Positions 48,980 through 62,300 of a stretch of DNA of 64,000 bases are shown here, piece after piece. The stretch lies in the NCBI RefSeq assembly GCF_033807715.1, contig NC_084590.1, positions 35,119,505 through 35,183,504 of the forward strand, given 5' to 3'. The stretch's first letter is position 1. Every line of letters starts with the position of its first letter. Made by a program: the position numbers and the translations under genes. The DNA comes from Cololabis saira (Eukaryota; Chordata; Actinopteri; Beloniformes; Belonidae). The notes below the pieces were generated by a model. That model saw only the letters and a list, made by a program, of their open reading frames with translations. It had not been told where the DNA came from and did not search any database.

Positions 48980-51630
48980 GGCAGCACAAACATTAAAGGT
49001 AATAGTCCGATCTTTATCTACACTATTGGCTGTTAAGGTTCAGAGAATCCTTTATAATGTCGGCCTAGAGGGGAAAAAGTCAAATGAGCTACTGAACTGC
49101 ACTTCAGAGGTTGAACTACTGAGACTGAGACACATGCAGGCTTTCAGTATCGGGCCTAAGCAAGTTGTGACCTTTTCAGTTAATGAGACACTTCATTTGA
49201 AAGTGTTGGCAGAGAGGTGTGTTCTCATCATGACACAGAAAGTGTGAAGGTGAAACTGCCGGATCTATCGTTGATATGATGACACTTTTGTGTTTGGTGA
49301 CGCGTTTTCGGGCAAAGACCGAGTTTGGGCCAAAGTACATGTGTGCATGTGTGTGCCTGTATGTGTTTCCTTTTGTCACAGACCAGAGGAAGCCAGTGAC
49401 CTGTCGAGAGCGGGGTGTCCATTACCTCCTCAGCATGGCGTTACACACTTAAAAGCCCTCCATTAGCATTCACTTCAGTTTGACAGGAGTAATAAATTAC
49501 TGACTGCTTCATCACTTTCCCTTTGTGTGCGCGTTGTTGTGCACAGCAGACAAGTGTAGATGCATGAAGGTGAGAAGAAAGCAAAGGTGTTATTCTGGTA
49601 TGAATCCGCAGGCAGATGCAGCTGTGTCCGCCTGTGGATTCATGTTCCATTTACTTCACTAACAGTTTTTTCTTCCACTTTCTACCAAACGAATGTATCG
49701 CAAATAATGCAACTTCCATGCACTTCAAGATCATTACACAAAGTACGTGAGTGTATGAGAGTAGGTAGTAACAGCACATGTGGCACGGAGAGGTTTTTTT
49801 TTTGCCTGTTTGGAGACTAAGAAGTAGACATGTGTGTCGTCCAGCTGTAGATTAGAACCCCATTAGCCTCAATGGCTGCACCGCTGTTTAGACTGAGTAT
49901 AAACACAAGAGAGAGGGATGGCTGGACGTCTTGTCTCTCCATCGTCAACCTCCTGATAACTCTTGCAAACACACAGACACACACACAGGCACACCAACAT
50001 GTCTCGACAACCAGGCATTGCTGTGCCACGTACTGTATACGTGTGCGTGGAACACGAGGACGCTTGTGAGACTGGTCCTGGTCTGTCGGAGGCTCTCATG
50101 CTCTGCACTGGCATCATCCGCACATCCTGAACCAGCTGCAGCTCGTCTCCCCCCCTCCTCCTTTTGCATCTCTCTTTCACTCTTCAGACAAATGTAGCTC
50201 TTCTTTCATTCCCACGATCACTTTGAAAAAGAGTTCCTTAGATGAGTCATAAGTGCAATAATCTTATCAGTCAGAAATACTAATAGCAGTAAGGGAAGTG
50301 AAAGAAATTTGGTAAAACACTAAAAAACCCCAAAAAGCTGTATGCAAGACAATGACATGTATACATGGAAAATATTTGTTAAACTATATAAACCATGGAA
50401 ATCCCTGATACAGGTTAATGGCATAGTTTACAATACATGATCGTACTTGAACAAATTCCCATTATGAAGCTGAGATAGCTGAGATTTCCCAGATATAAAG
50501 ATAACAAATGAATGGCTCATAAGTCAAACAGCATAGTTTTATTTACACTATTGTCAGCCTCTTTGAATTGAGGCTTTGTTTACTTCATTTGGCGATATTG
50601 TAAGTAGTCACTGTGTTCAGTCCAGACAATTATTTGTATTGCACAACATGCATTTGTTTCGAATCGTAAAAAAAGGAGAAAAATAAGGGAAAATAACAAA
50701 GAGTGGGCCAGGAGACAAGCCAAAGAAGATGACAAATGAACGTATTTGTGGTCAGCCCCAGAGTCTGACCAGCTATGTTTTTGCTGATTAAGTTTTACAC
50801 ACAAGTGCAGAGCAGTCTGTTGTTGTTTCTCGAGGTTGAAGGTATAAAAAAGAAAGAAAAAAAAAGTGCACTGAAAGATTTAAGGCACCTGAACGCTGGA
50901 GCAACTTTAATTGGTGCCTAACAATGCTATGCACCGCTACAGCACAGAAATCAACGAACAAATGCTTGACTTCGCCTTCGTTACTTGCCTTTACCTGATT
51001 CAGGCAGCCAGGGGCGGAGAAATGTGGCAGGAAATTCATTGATAAAAACAAACCACAGCCTTCCAAGATCAGTTCACCAGCATGTTCAGACATCATTGTA
51101 GGTAATGTATTGATTGTATTTGATCCTCAATATCATCAACAACAGGTAGTAATTAGGCAAGGTAAGTTTTTTTGTATTGCACATTTCATACACACCATAC
51201 TCAACTTATTCTTATTATTGGATGGGAAAGACAGTAAACCACAGTGATGCCGTTGACATAAGAATTCAGGCTCACTTCAGCATGCAAACTTGAGTAGATA
51301 TGTAGACAGCATGAACTCAAGATATTTAATTTTCCCCCCCATCATCATCATTTTAAATACATCCTAATATGATTCTTCTTTTCCTTTTACATTTTTTTGA
51401 AAGGTCTTGCCTGCAAAATTTGACAAAGTAAAGTTCGACTGTAAGGATGCCTTTTCTCGATAGGCATATTAACACAAATACCAAACGGGAAGAATTTCAG
51501 CTGCTATTTTGGTTAATTCTTCCACCAAAGACGTCGTAAGGTGTCATAGTCATTAGACATTCTCTGATGGCAACAGGTCGGGTCGGGCCCTTTTTTTTCT
51601 TTTTTTTTTTTTTTTTAAATATTTTTATCC
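48980..51630. other. Intergenic region, nothing identified
   Basis: No gene or repeat boundary is supported. Several frames of 65-105 codons overlap one another on both strands around 49.8-50.2 kb, which argues against any being real. Confidence 0.4.
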
Positions 51631-51637
51631 CGGTTTT

Positions 51638-52185
51638 TTTCCCATTTTTACCACCCCATGCTCCTACCTAAGTGACAGTCCTGGGCATTGGGAATTTTTC
51701 CCATTTTTACCACCCCATGCTCCTACCTAAGTGACAGTCCTGGGCATTGCCATCCTCTACCAACCCCGGGAGGGCCCTGCACTGAGCTCAGGTCTCCTCC
51801 TTAACCTGAGGAGTGAGCAGGCCGCATCTTTTCACCAGACAGGGTGGGGTTTCTCTGGCCGGACGTAGCGCGTGGAAGGATCACGTTATTCCGGCCGGAT
51901 CCTCCACCTGGCGCCCCGGTTGGCCAGAGGGGACATGTATAGCCCAGGACTGTGTGCATGTTTTTGTGAGGGTAGCTCACATTAACTACCCAGGGGAACA
52001 CGGGGAGAACATGCAAACTCCACACAGAAAGATCCTTTCACCCATGGTGTGGGCACTGAAGTCATGGGGGAACTAACATGCACTTCCGCACCCACAGCGT
52101 CCCCCGGCGGGAATCGAACCCAGGACCTTCTTGCTGTGAGACCGCTGCACTACCAGCTGCGCCACCGTGCCCCGCCCCCCTTTTT
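51638..52185 (+). repeat. SINE-like dispersed repeat with internal 59-bp tandem duplication
   Basis: The core ACACGGGGAGAACATGCAAA, then GGGAATCGAACCCAGGACC and GCGCCACCGTGCC, is a common fish dispersed repeat; GGAATCGAACCC resembles an inverted tRNA T-loop. At the left, a unit containing CACCCCATGCTCCTACC occurs twice with a 59-base period (about 51638-51690 and 51697-51749). Confidence 0.65.
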
Positions 52186-52193
52186 CTTCTTAT

Positions 52194-52345
52194 TGAAAAA
52201 TGCATGGATGTCCCTGGAAAAGATGTCATCTTGCAGGCAATGTATATTGTCCTAAAATCTCAATGTGTTTATCTACATTAAAGCTGCCATCACAGTTTAG
52301 AAGTATAGATAACCATTGCTAAGACCGTTGTACAACCCCTCATAT
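52194..52345. repeat. Unclassified interspersed repeat, copy 2
   Basis: GAAAAATGCATGGATGTCC, GATGTCATCTTGCAGGC and ATTAAAGCTGCCATCACAG parallel the copy at 17026-17180. Identity is partial, so these are old insertions. Confidence 0.6.
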
Positions 52346-52978
52346 GATACAGATCCGCCATACAGTATGGCAGTTAATGGACTTGTACTTTTATTAAAAG
52401 AAAAAAAAAATCCAATTTCCACGAATGAGGAACCCTTCGAGTTCAGTTTGCAATGACTTGGTGAGAACAACATCTCCTTCTGAGTTTATGTATCTGTTTG
52501 TATATAATATGCTAAAGTACACAGTTGTACATGGACACCACTCCAAGCGGGCGGACATCTTCAGCCAGTTCTGCCCCAGTTTACTGGCAGCCGCCCCACT
52601 GTCTGTGCAAAAAGTCACGTCCCGAGGAGAGAGAGGAGCTCAGAGAAGCAGGGTAGGAAGGAGGAGGGGGTGTAAGGGGCACAAGGAGCAAGGCACAGGA
52701 AGTGGGGAAAGATGAAGAGCTGGGAGACAATGTGATGCACAGGGGTGCTGAGTCGGAGGAGAGGAGGAGGCAAAGGAGGAATGTTGGAAGAGGAGGAGGA
52801 GAGCGAAAAAAGAGGGAGAGCACAGGGTGTGTGCATCTGGCACTGGGAGGCAGGGAAAGATAGCGTGGGCCAGGCTGGCCGGACGTGTGTGTTTGTGTTT
52901 GATTGAAGAGGGATGTGAGACAGAGACCCCTCACTGGCTTGGTTTTACTGGAATGCTGCCATGGAGAGATGGACACTG

Positions 52979-53462
<484 letters not shown>

Positions 53463-53479
53463 GTGAATTGCAGGACACA

Positions 53480-54045
53480 GAAAAAGACACAACTGAAGAA
53501 TATAAGAAAATATAAGTAGAGGAAAAGAGAGAGATAATGTTCAAAGCAAAAAATAGATTGTTACCAGAACAGTTGCAAAATTTGTTCAGATTGGAGGATG
53601 AAGACAACAGACTTAAACATGATTTCAAACATACTTTTGCAAGGCTAAACATAAAACAAAGGTGTATTTCTGTTACAGGTGTAAAATTATGGCATGGACA
53701 AAGCAAGGAACTGAGAGGTTGCACAAGTTTGTATAAACTTAAGAAAATGTTTAAAAAAGAAAAGATAAGTGCCTACAAAAAGGAAGAAGGGGAAAGAGAA
53801 AAAGAATAGATAGAGTGGTATTTTTTGTTTGTTTTCATGTTATAAATATGTGATAGATAGATTGGTGTTCAGTAAGTCAATGTAACTGTATTAACGGAGA
53901 GGGGCAGGTATCATAAGTTTTCTTCTTCCTGCTCCTTTTCTTTCATGGTGATAATGTGTACTTCATGAAATTTTGTACAACATTATTGAGAATATATACC
54001 ATGAATGGAATAAATGAAATGAAATGAAAAAAAAATGAAGAGAAT
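53480..54045 (+). mobile_element. Non-LTR retrotransposon (LINE) 3' end, 5'-truncated
   Basis: The 90-codon frame 53537-53809 ends with ISVTGVKLWHGQSKELRGC, then LYKLKKMFKKEKISAY. That is the C-terminal signature found after reverse transcriptase in several fish LINEs. The 3' UTR ends in GGAATAAATGAAATGAAATG, a short-unit tail typical of such elements. The reverse-transcriptase domain is missing. The exact family is not assigned. Confidence 0.65.
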
Positions 54046-54989
54046 GACATTTGATTATATGATTTTAAACAGCAACAGCATGCAGGGCTGCAATCAGCTA
54101 AGAGAGAGATAGATGCTGTATGAGAGGGGGATTCAGAAATGTTAAGAAGATCAATATTACAGTCTGAAGATGAAAACTTCAACACATTTTACTTCAGACT
54201 TCAGAAAGTTGGAATCCTGTTGCTTTTAGAAACATTCCTCCTTTTATTTACAATGATTTCACGAGAAAAGATTGAAAAAACCAACAATGTTTTATTCCAA
54301 CTTTTTGGGCAACAATGTGTTTTAGCGCAGACTGAACATGGAGTTAAACTTAATCGAATAGTTTTGTTATCTCATAATGATCAGCCCTCACATGTGATGC
54401 TGTGCAGTGACATTGCATCACTGCAGTTTGTCTTTTAAAATATTTTCACATCATATGGAATGTTGAAATTGAAAACAGGTGCAAGTAGTGTTTTCACAGT
54501 TTATATTGCGTAAGCAGTTGTACTACATTACTTTTTTCTTTGAATACTGAAATATATATAAAAATATCTTCAAGCACGTAAGTGGAAACTGAAGAACACA
54601 TGACTTGTTCCCTGCGTGAAAATATAAAAACAATAAATAAATAAAAGAGACCTGTGTTTTCGTAAATATTTCTCGTTAACATTAAAATAATTTTAGAGAA
54701 GGAAATCTTAGAAGTCAAAAGAAAATAAAAGTACAGCTATAATGACTAAGAAAGTAAAATGAAGGGTAACCAGAAGTTAGGTTTTCTTCTTAGTTTGTGA
54801 AGTTTCATAGCCACAACTTCTGCATTCTTTATTTCCCAGAAAAGGTAGTTTGCATACTGAATGCCAACTCTCTAGATTTATTTTTTGTCCAAAAAGCCCA
54901 AGCCTTATTTTTCTGAGGTAGCAGAATAATGTGATGAAATGTCCCGGAAGTGTACTGGAGCCCACATTATAAAGGCTGCCACTAAGGGC

Positions 54990-55145
54990 TCACAAGTCAG
55001 TGTCCATGTGATATTTGTGTTGAGGAGGGTTAAATGGGGAGGGTTGTGTTGAGAAGGGCATCTGACATGAAATCCATGCCAAATCAGTATGTGGAAGATG
55101 ACTATCTGCTGACTATCTGCTGTGGAAGGGAAAAGCCAAAAGAAG
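54990..55145 (+). repeat. Probable RTE-type LINE 3' tail fragment
   Basis: GAAGGGCATCTGACATGAAA, CCATGCCAAATCAGTATG and CTGCTGTGG...AAAGCCAAAAGAAG follow the order of the 3' end of fish RTE-type LINEs. An eleven-base phrase, GACTATCTGCT, is tandemly duplicated inside. Nothing coding remains. Confidence 0.45.
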
Positions 55146-55610
55146 TTTAGAACAAAATGGTACATCTTTTTCAAAGGTGCCACCGACAAGAATTTTTAAG
55201 ATGACATTATCTTGTTTCAATTCCTTATAGGATAGCCATTTGTGTTTAACTTTTCTTTTTGTCAAATATCTGGAGTCTTGAGATTACTACACTATATTGA
55301 GAAAATCTCCAAGCTCCCAGCCCTCCGTTTGTGGCTGTAACATATAAATCTGAGCCCCATCTGGGACTGCGGGGCCCATAAGGGTAGTGGGCTAAAGGGG
55401 CATAGGCTAAGAAATGGGGAAGTTGTGCAAGACCCTTATTGCAAGTTAACCAACTTAACAGTCAGCCCCCACCTTAAAGACCAGATTCTACTTCACATGT
55501 CCATATGGGCAAACACAGACAGGACAATCCACCAGAACCACACAGGATCTGTGTGATTCTGTTTGGTATCACAATGGATAAAGTTTGCTTATGACTTATG
55601 ATTGAAAATA

Positions 55611-56333
55611 TGGAGGATTTTTTGTGCCAAAATTAAATAAATAAATACATCATTAATTAATTAAATTGGGAATGAAATATATCATTAGTTAATTAAATGT
55701 GTCATTAATTAATTAAAATTAGAATGAAATATGTCATTAATTAATTAAAATACAATTCATTTTAAGTAAAAATATATATTTATTGTTTCAGCATTTAATT
55801 AATTAATGACACATTTAATTAATGATTTCGTGTTGCGTGTGAATCATGAAATGTAAAACTGCATTTAATTAATTAATGACACATTTAATTAATGATTTCG
55901 TGTTGCTGAATCATGAAATGTAAATGTAAAACTGTCAGTTTCACTCGTCAAACTCAGTGGGCGGAGCTAACGCAAATCTAGTGGAATCCACTGCTTTGGT
56001 CTGTACGGAGCCCTGGAGGTGACATGGAAATTATTATTGTTATCTCGTGCGCACGACTTTTTATCTTGCGCGTGCGACTTACTGTATCTCGTGCGCACGA
56101 CTTATTATCTCATGCCATTCACTTCAACATACAGCTATTGATGCCAAGCATTTATCTAGTCGTCGAAGTCCGATCTCGGGAAACTGGCTTCACAAACGAC
56201 GTTTTAAAAGTGGAACTATTTCTAATTTTAATTAATTAATGACACATTTAATTAATTAATGATATATTTCATTCCCAATTTAATTAAATAATGATGTATT
56301 TATTTATTTAATTTTGGCACAAAAAATCCTCCA
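55611..56333. mobile_element. Mariner-type MITE, 723 bp, with about 110-bp terminal inverted repeats
   Basis: The left 110 bases (starting TGGAGGATTTTTTGTGCC) are matched in inverse by the right end with only two mismatches. TA flanks both ends (55609-55610 and 56334-56335), the mariner-type target duplication. Inside, a unit of about 65 bp (ATTTAATTAATTAATGACAC...TCATGAAATG) is tandemly duplicated at about 55791-55930. The palindrome TCGTGCGCACGA occurs at 56045 and 56089. No transposase is present. Confidence 0.88.
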
Positions 56334-56339
56334 TATGAA

Positions 56340-59300
56340 AAGCGCTCCATCCAATCCTTGGAAAAGCACCTTTTGAACGTTTCTATAGAGGACTACAAAA
56401 GATGGCTTACTAGAACAGACCATCTGACATTTACCAGTGTGCCAGGGGGGATAAGAAAGAAGTAAACAAGCAAAGCGTCTTTTATCTGCAATTTGACACT
56501 TCTTTTAATGTGGCTGCCTCTTCCAGACATCCATGTCCTGTATTTCAGTTTGGAACCCTCTCCACATAAAGTCTATCCAACCGCAGTCAAGGTTTCTGTC
56601 AAGCAAAAGTGAGCCTTCTTTAGTAAAGTGGGTGCATTTTAACCTTTGACTTAAAATCCACATTGGACATTCCTAAACATTACATGAGGCCAAGATTAGA
56701 GTTAAAGACAGGATTATGGTCATAGAGTGTATGAAAAAGATGACTGCAGCCTCTAAAAGTGAAACCATTTGGGAAATGCTTGAAACCTGCACCGTCTCTA
56801 GAAGCAACTCCTTGGGTTACCAAAAAATAAAAAATAAAATAAAAAAAAAAACTGAAAAAATGTACTGAGAGTCATTAATTCAGTAACTATTATATTATTG
56901 GGGTTGTGGTCTCAATCACTAGTCAAAACAACCTCCATACAGCATGATGTTCATTGTGGAGCTTATGCTTTAATTAAAACAATAAGGTCCCGGTCAGATC
57001 CATTCCTCACTTGTCATATCCAGTTTAGAAAAAACTATCCAGCCAACCACTATTTGCTGACCAACATCAATTGCTTTCACTACACCCACTTCAAGTGAAT
57101 AATGTCCACATTGTGTTCTGCAGAATTGTTGCTCAGGGGAGCTGTGTTGTAGCAGAGAATCTGAGATCTGTGAATCACATTCACCAGAAAAGACTTGTAA
57201 GAACAGGGAGTAATAGCTAGAATATGCTTTGAAATTCAAGCATCTTGGTTTCTTCTCTTTTGTGACCAGAGTTTTTTTCTCTTAAATGGGCCACATTGAT
57301 GTGGCTCATGTGAGACAAAAGTTACAAAAGCTTTTAGGTGTAGCTTTCCATGCACTTGCTTGCTGGTCAAAAAGGGAAAAATTGCAAAATAAGTACATTA
57401 CAATCAGTCAGTAACTCTGACTGATTGTCAGACACAGTAAGCTTCAGTACCTATCCATGCATAAAATGAATCTACTGCGCTTGCTTGTCCTCGTGCAGAT
57501 TGTGCTGGGCTGTAGCCCAAATCCATGCCTGCAAGTAACTGATGAGGCTTTGTCCAAAAATACAAAAACAAACAAAAAAAAAAAACTACTTCTGAACCCT
57601 CTTCATACTGTGCTGTCAGTGTATGAGTTACATTGTGACCTCGAAGGAGGTTCTGGGTATTTCTGTCCACAGTTTAGATGCTCTCACCCCATTGGATCCC
57701 TTTAGAGATAAATGGCGATTGTAGATTGGCCCAGAGTTCAGAGCTTGTCCTAGGGGTAACCTGTCCATCTGCTGGGAGGGACTTTATGCCCCCTGTAACC
57801 TCCTGCAAAACAGAACTAATGTCTGAATAATAGATTGTCATATTGTGTTAATTAGTAAACCCTGCAGCTCTGGCTCAGATAAACATTGGCTGCATGATTA
57901 TCACTTGCATACATAGTCTTATCACTTTCATCAAAGACAGCAAATATATTCATTTTCCCAAATGCTGACTTTATTTATCAATGTCTCAAAATAAGGAAAA
58001 CTACAAGTTTTGCAGTCTCAACTACGAGGAGGTGAATGGAGAGTAAAGGCGAAGAGAATAGAAAGGAAAGAGCTGATGAACAAATGAGCTGCCAGCGAGG
58101 CTTCCTCACAAACAGCTGATGATAACAAACGTCTGTTTTTGCCAGAGAGATTTCAAGGTTGCAGTCGCACACCAAAACAGGATGAACTGTAGATCACCGC
58201 ACCAACTCCTGTATGTGCACTACTGTGGAACACCAAGCACTGGCTGACGGACAGCAGGAGGAAGACACACAGATAGACACACAACGCTGACACAAGGTGC
58301 ACTGGATACTGAGTGCTCTGCTTACATAACCTGATGAGTTAATAGGTCACGCAGAATTTGGACGGGCTTGATGTAAACGTGTGCGCTGACAGGCGGGCGT
58401 ATCCTGTCCAAAAAAAGTTTCATACACACTTCTGACGGCATACGTCTTCAGATTGAGCCCACTGTCTGAGAATTCCTTTGCCCTTACGCGTCACTTCCTG
58501 CCAACCAAGGCACGGTGTCTCTATCGCCACGGAAACGACATAGCAAAGTGAGTGCGGGAGACGCTAAATATTCCCGCTCTTCCTTATGGGACTCCAGAGG
58601 CCAGATAGACTCTCTTAGCGGCACACACATACACACACACACTCAAATGAGGAGAGGCAGCACATCCAATAATGGCACAGGGAGTGTATGTGTGTGGGGA
58701 GGATGACGGGAGGGACATGGGGAGGTGTGGGGAGGAGGGGGGGGGGTCCATTGTTTTAGTCTCGAGGGCAGAAGTGTTGGGAGGGGAGAGGGAAAGTCAA
58801 GGGGAGGCTAAATTTAGAGCACCTCCGCCGAAGTATTCCAAATATTCTTACGTGTATTTGGATGCTCACGTATACAGTTTGTTGCTTCATCTTTCTCCAA
58901 AAATTACATCATTAAGCGACCGGATTGTTGTCACTGATTTGGAAACCTAGCCTCTCCCTTAAGCCGTGCATCATTCTCTAACCTTTGGCCGAACAGTCTC
59001 TAATTAAGGTAACTTGTACGATGCAAGCAGGAATGTTTTGCGACAAAGTTTCACTCGGCGGTTCCAATCATCGTTTAGAACCTTGGAGCGCGAGAAGCCG
59101 CGGTACGTAAACGGTTAAATCTTCATGTGCACGGCTTCCTGGCCGGCTGCACAGCCTTGACCTGCTTGTGTGCGGACTTGGCCACCCAAACACATACACA
59201 CACACACACACACACTCACACACATCCAGACCTGACCTCCACTTCCTGTCAGACATGGACCCCCCGCCCCCACGAGACGCGAGCGTGATCTGTCTCCACT

Positions 59301-62300
59301 ACGTCCCCTGTAGAATCATCTTATTCAATTTTCCACCTCATTGTTCTTTTCACACTTGAATGTGATCACTGGGGACCATTCATCGCTGGAGAGGATGGCG
59401 GCTACTTGAACAGGTGTGCGCCGACGCACAAGTGTCAGAAGGTTTAAGGAACGACGCAGGTTGTCAGAATCACGTGACCTCCTTCCCAAAATTACAGCAG
59501 GAGTAATGAGGTCATAATATTATAGTACATGACTTCTCTTAAAGATTGAAAGAAATATTCAACTGAGTTAAAAAAAAGCACAATCAAATACAGTAAAGAT
59601 CTTCTATATTGCAAAAAATATTTATAACATTATTTCCCAACCTCAGGTGCAGCTCTCTTGTACTCCTGTCTTTATTTTAACTGGATTAACTTTGTAAAGC
59701 TTAACTGTTCTCCGTGCTGTTTCTTCCTCTGTGTTCTACACAAATGAGCCATCATATTTTTAGTATATGTATAGTGTGTCTGGTATGTATGGGTGTGATT
59801 GTCCAGATTGTGCATCTGGTTTACCAATTACAGCTCCAGCGTCATGTCCCTGACCTGGCGAGGGGCACAGCGTGGCTACGTGTGTGATGTGCTTCCGTCC
59901 ATCGCCGGGCTATGAGGTCACTCCGCAAGGTGTCGGGGTCCAAGCAGACATGGGAACAGTCCGGCGGGACATTTCTGAGAAAGTAGCTGAGAGGAAAAGA
60001 GCACACGAAAGCAAGGGTTTCTTTCCAGCCTGGCTGCAAGGAGACAGTGTGTCCATGGTGGGTACGAGTGGTTAAGGAACACACTTTAACAAGGTTTTAA
60101 TGACACTCTGCAAATGGCCCATGACCCATAACAAAACAGAGACTACAGTAGATCCCAGTCACACAGGCTGCACTGTTGTACATTGGTCAGTTGTTAAATC
60201 AACATTTGGTTTCGGAAATTAGCCTTGCGCCCTCCAGCATCTCTCATTTCTACCTAACACATTTGTCTCCTCATCTTGTTGCAATCAAAGAGACCACATG
60301 CTGCGGTCGGCGATTACAGCTGAGTGTTTACAGTCCTCCTATATTAACACTGTGTTAAACAGCATGAGGTACCATCTTGAATTACCTCATTTATTTACTT
60401 TCTTTTAAGGAAAAGGAACAAAATTGGGATTTGACCTGACAACATGAGCTTGATGGCACCTGCCAACCCACAACCCCACTCGACGCTCTTACTGCTTTTG
60501 TTGGGCAGAGCTGTGTACTAAAGTAACAAGAAAGTGGATTTGAAAAAAGCCGAAACATGAAATCGAGACTTTAGTGGAAATATACCCCTTTTATCCTTTA
60601 CTAACAGAAATAAGTGCCCTCAAAATTATTATGGATTGTATTTTGCATCTTTCTTAAGGGAATACATTTTTCTTGTCTTTCCACTTATATATTTTACTGT
60701 TGCAGCATTTATCCAGTGCTTCACATGCCAGTGCCTGATTTCACAATGCGTAGGTAAATTGGAAATGGCACTTCAGGACATTGCACAAGTCTGCATCTGC
60801 ATCTTTGCTCGTGTGCTTTTGCGTGCATGTTCACGAGGGTGTGAGTGTCTCCTGGATGTGCTTTGCTTGTGTGTGTAATGAGAACCAAATGGTAGGGTGT
60901 GTGTGAGTGCATGGTTTTTCTCCCCCATCTCTAATCAGACAGCCCCCTGGAGTACTGTGTGAACGTCTACTCGGGGCTTAGAGCGCCGAGCTGCTTCATA
61001 AATCAGCTCTGCCCATGGAGCAACCTGGATACATGATGACTCCACTGACCAACCAATGCAGTGACACATTACTCTGGTGACTTTTGTACTTCGTTTTCTT
61101 CTCTTTTTTTTTCTCCTCTAGTCTTAAGTTGCGAGAAAAGCGTGTGTCTCTCATTTTGGTCTCCAGTCATGACTGAAGCTGTGAAAAGATGTGTGAAGCT
61201 GCAGAAATAATGAATTTGCCTGCATATGGTGAGTCACCATGCAGAGCCGAGTGTGGTCTGGGTAGGTGGTCTCTGATGACAAGGCCAGGTACTGACCAAA
61301 CAGCGATCATTCATGCCTGTTCTCCCACATTAGATTTCCAGCTATGTTATCAAATCTTTTATGTATATCTTCTCCTCTTCCCTTACACCATCTCTTCCTT
61401 CTCCACTCAGTGTTTCAATCCCCATTCCCCGCAGGAGGTGGCCTCTCCCTGTCCTCCATCACTCCTTCTGTTCCCTTTCTTTCTCTTTCACATCTGGTCA
61501 GGCAGCTGTGGCTGGCCAGGGTTCAGTGGGGTGGGAAGGTGTAGAGGGAAGAGAAAGAGAGGGAGTGGTGCTTTTTGAGGAGGCTATCAATTGCAAAGCC
61601 CAGGGCACAGTAAAAGAAAGAAATATATAAAAGATTTGACACAAAATGTGCACTGTGAAAGAAAAAGAATGAACCAGAACTCCTCAGTTTCTCTCAGTCT
61701 ATCTATCACTCTGTCTCCCTGTGCACTATTAAACTCTATTAAAGAGAACAGCAGTGCAGAGAGAAAGGGTGAGGGAGGCTTGGGACTCAGGGAGAAGCAG
61801 GGGAAAAAGGGGGGAGGATGGCGAGGGCAAAGATTTCAATATCTGATTTCCACATCTTAAATACATTAATTTATCTCACCCTCGGGCTCTTTTAAAGTCA
61901 GGAGAGAGAAGAGGAAGAGATGGGAGGAGGGAGAGGAAAAGGAGCAAGGGTACTTATGACATTTTCAATGTGGAATCTTGTTTCTATTGTTTCTGTGGTC
62001 AACATATTGCCCAAAGATTCCACATGCCATCATGGCCACACAAGCTCCAAGCGGCTAAACAGTCACAGATGGCATTACATACTTCATACACATGCAGATA
62101 ACTTGGTTCCTGTCAGGCCAAAATGCCTTTTTTTCTTTTCTTTTCTTTTTTTTTAGGTTGCAGTTTGCCAATGTCAGCAAGTGATTTACTGCTCATGAGT
62201 GTGTCATTGTTTTCCACATTCCAGGATGTCATTTGTTCTACCTTCATGCCAGCCAGCCTGTCTTTTTCAGATCCCTGCCCCGACTGCAAAAGCTCCTCTG

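Noticed and set aside
52100..52135. tRNA-like T-arm sequence
   Set aside because: It lies within a SINE-like dispersed repeat and there is no complete cloverleaf.
57457..57705. 82-codon frame with hydrophobic start
   Set aside because: It contains a Lys-rich A-run translation and no domain. The surrounding sequence looks like degraded repeat.
59872..60075. 67-codon frame with varied composition
   Set aside because: No domain or splice context, and an antisense frame covers the same bases. Insufficient support.
61108..61230. Exon-like segment between a pyrimidine tract/AG and ATG|GTGAGT
   Set aside because: All frames close with early stops (TGA or TAA) and no homologous protein is recognised. 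At best it would be a non-coding exon.
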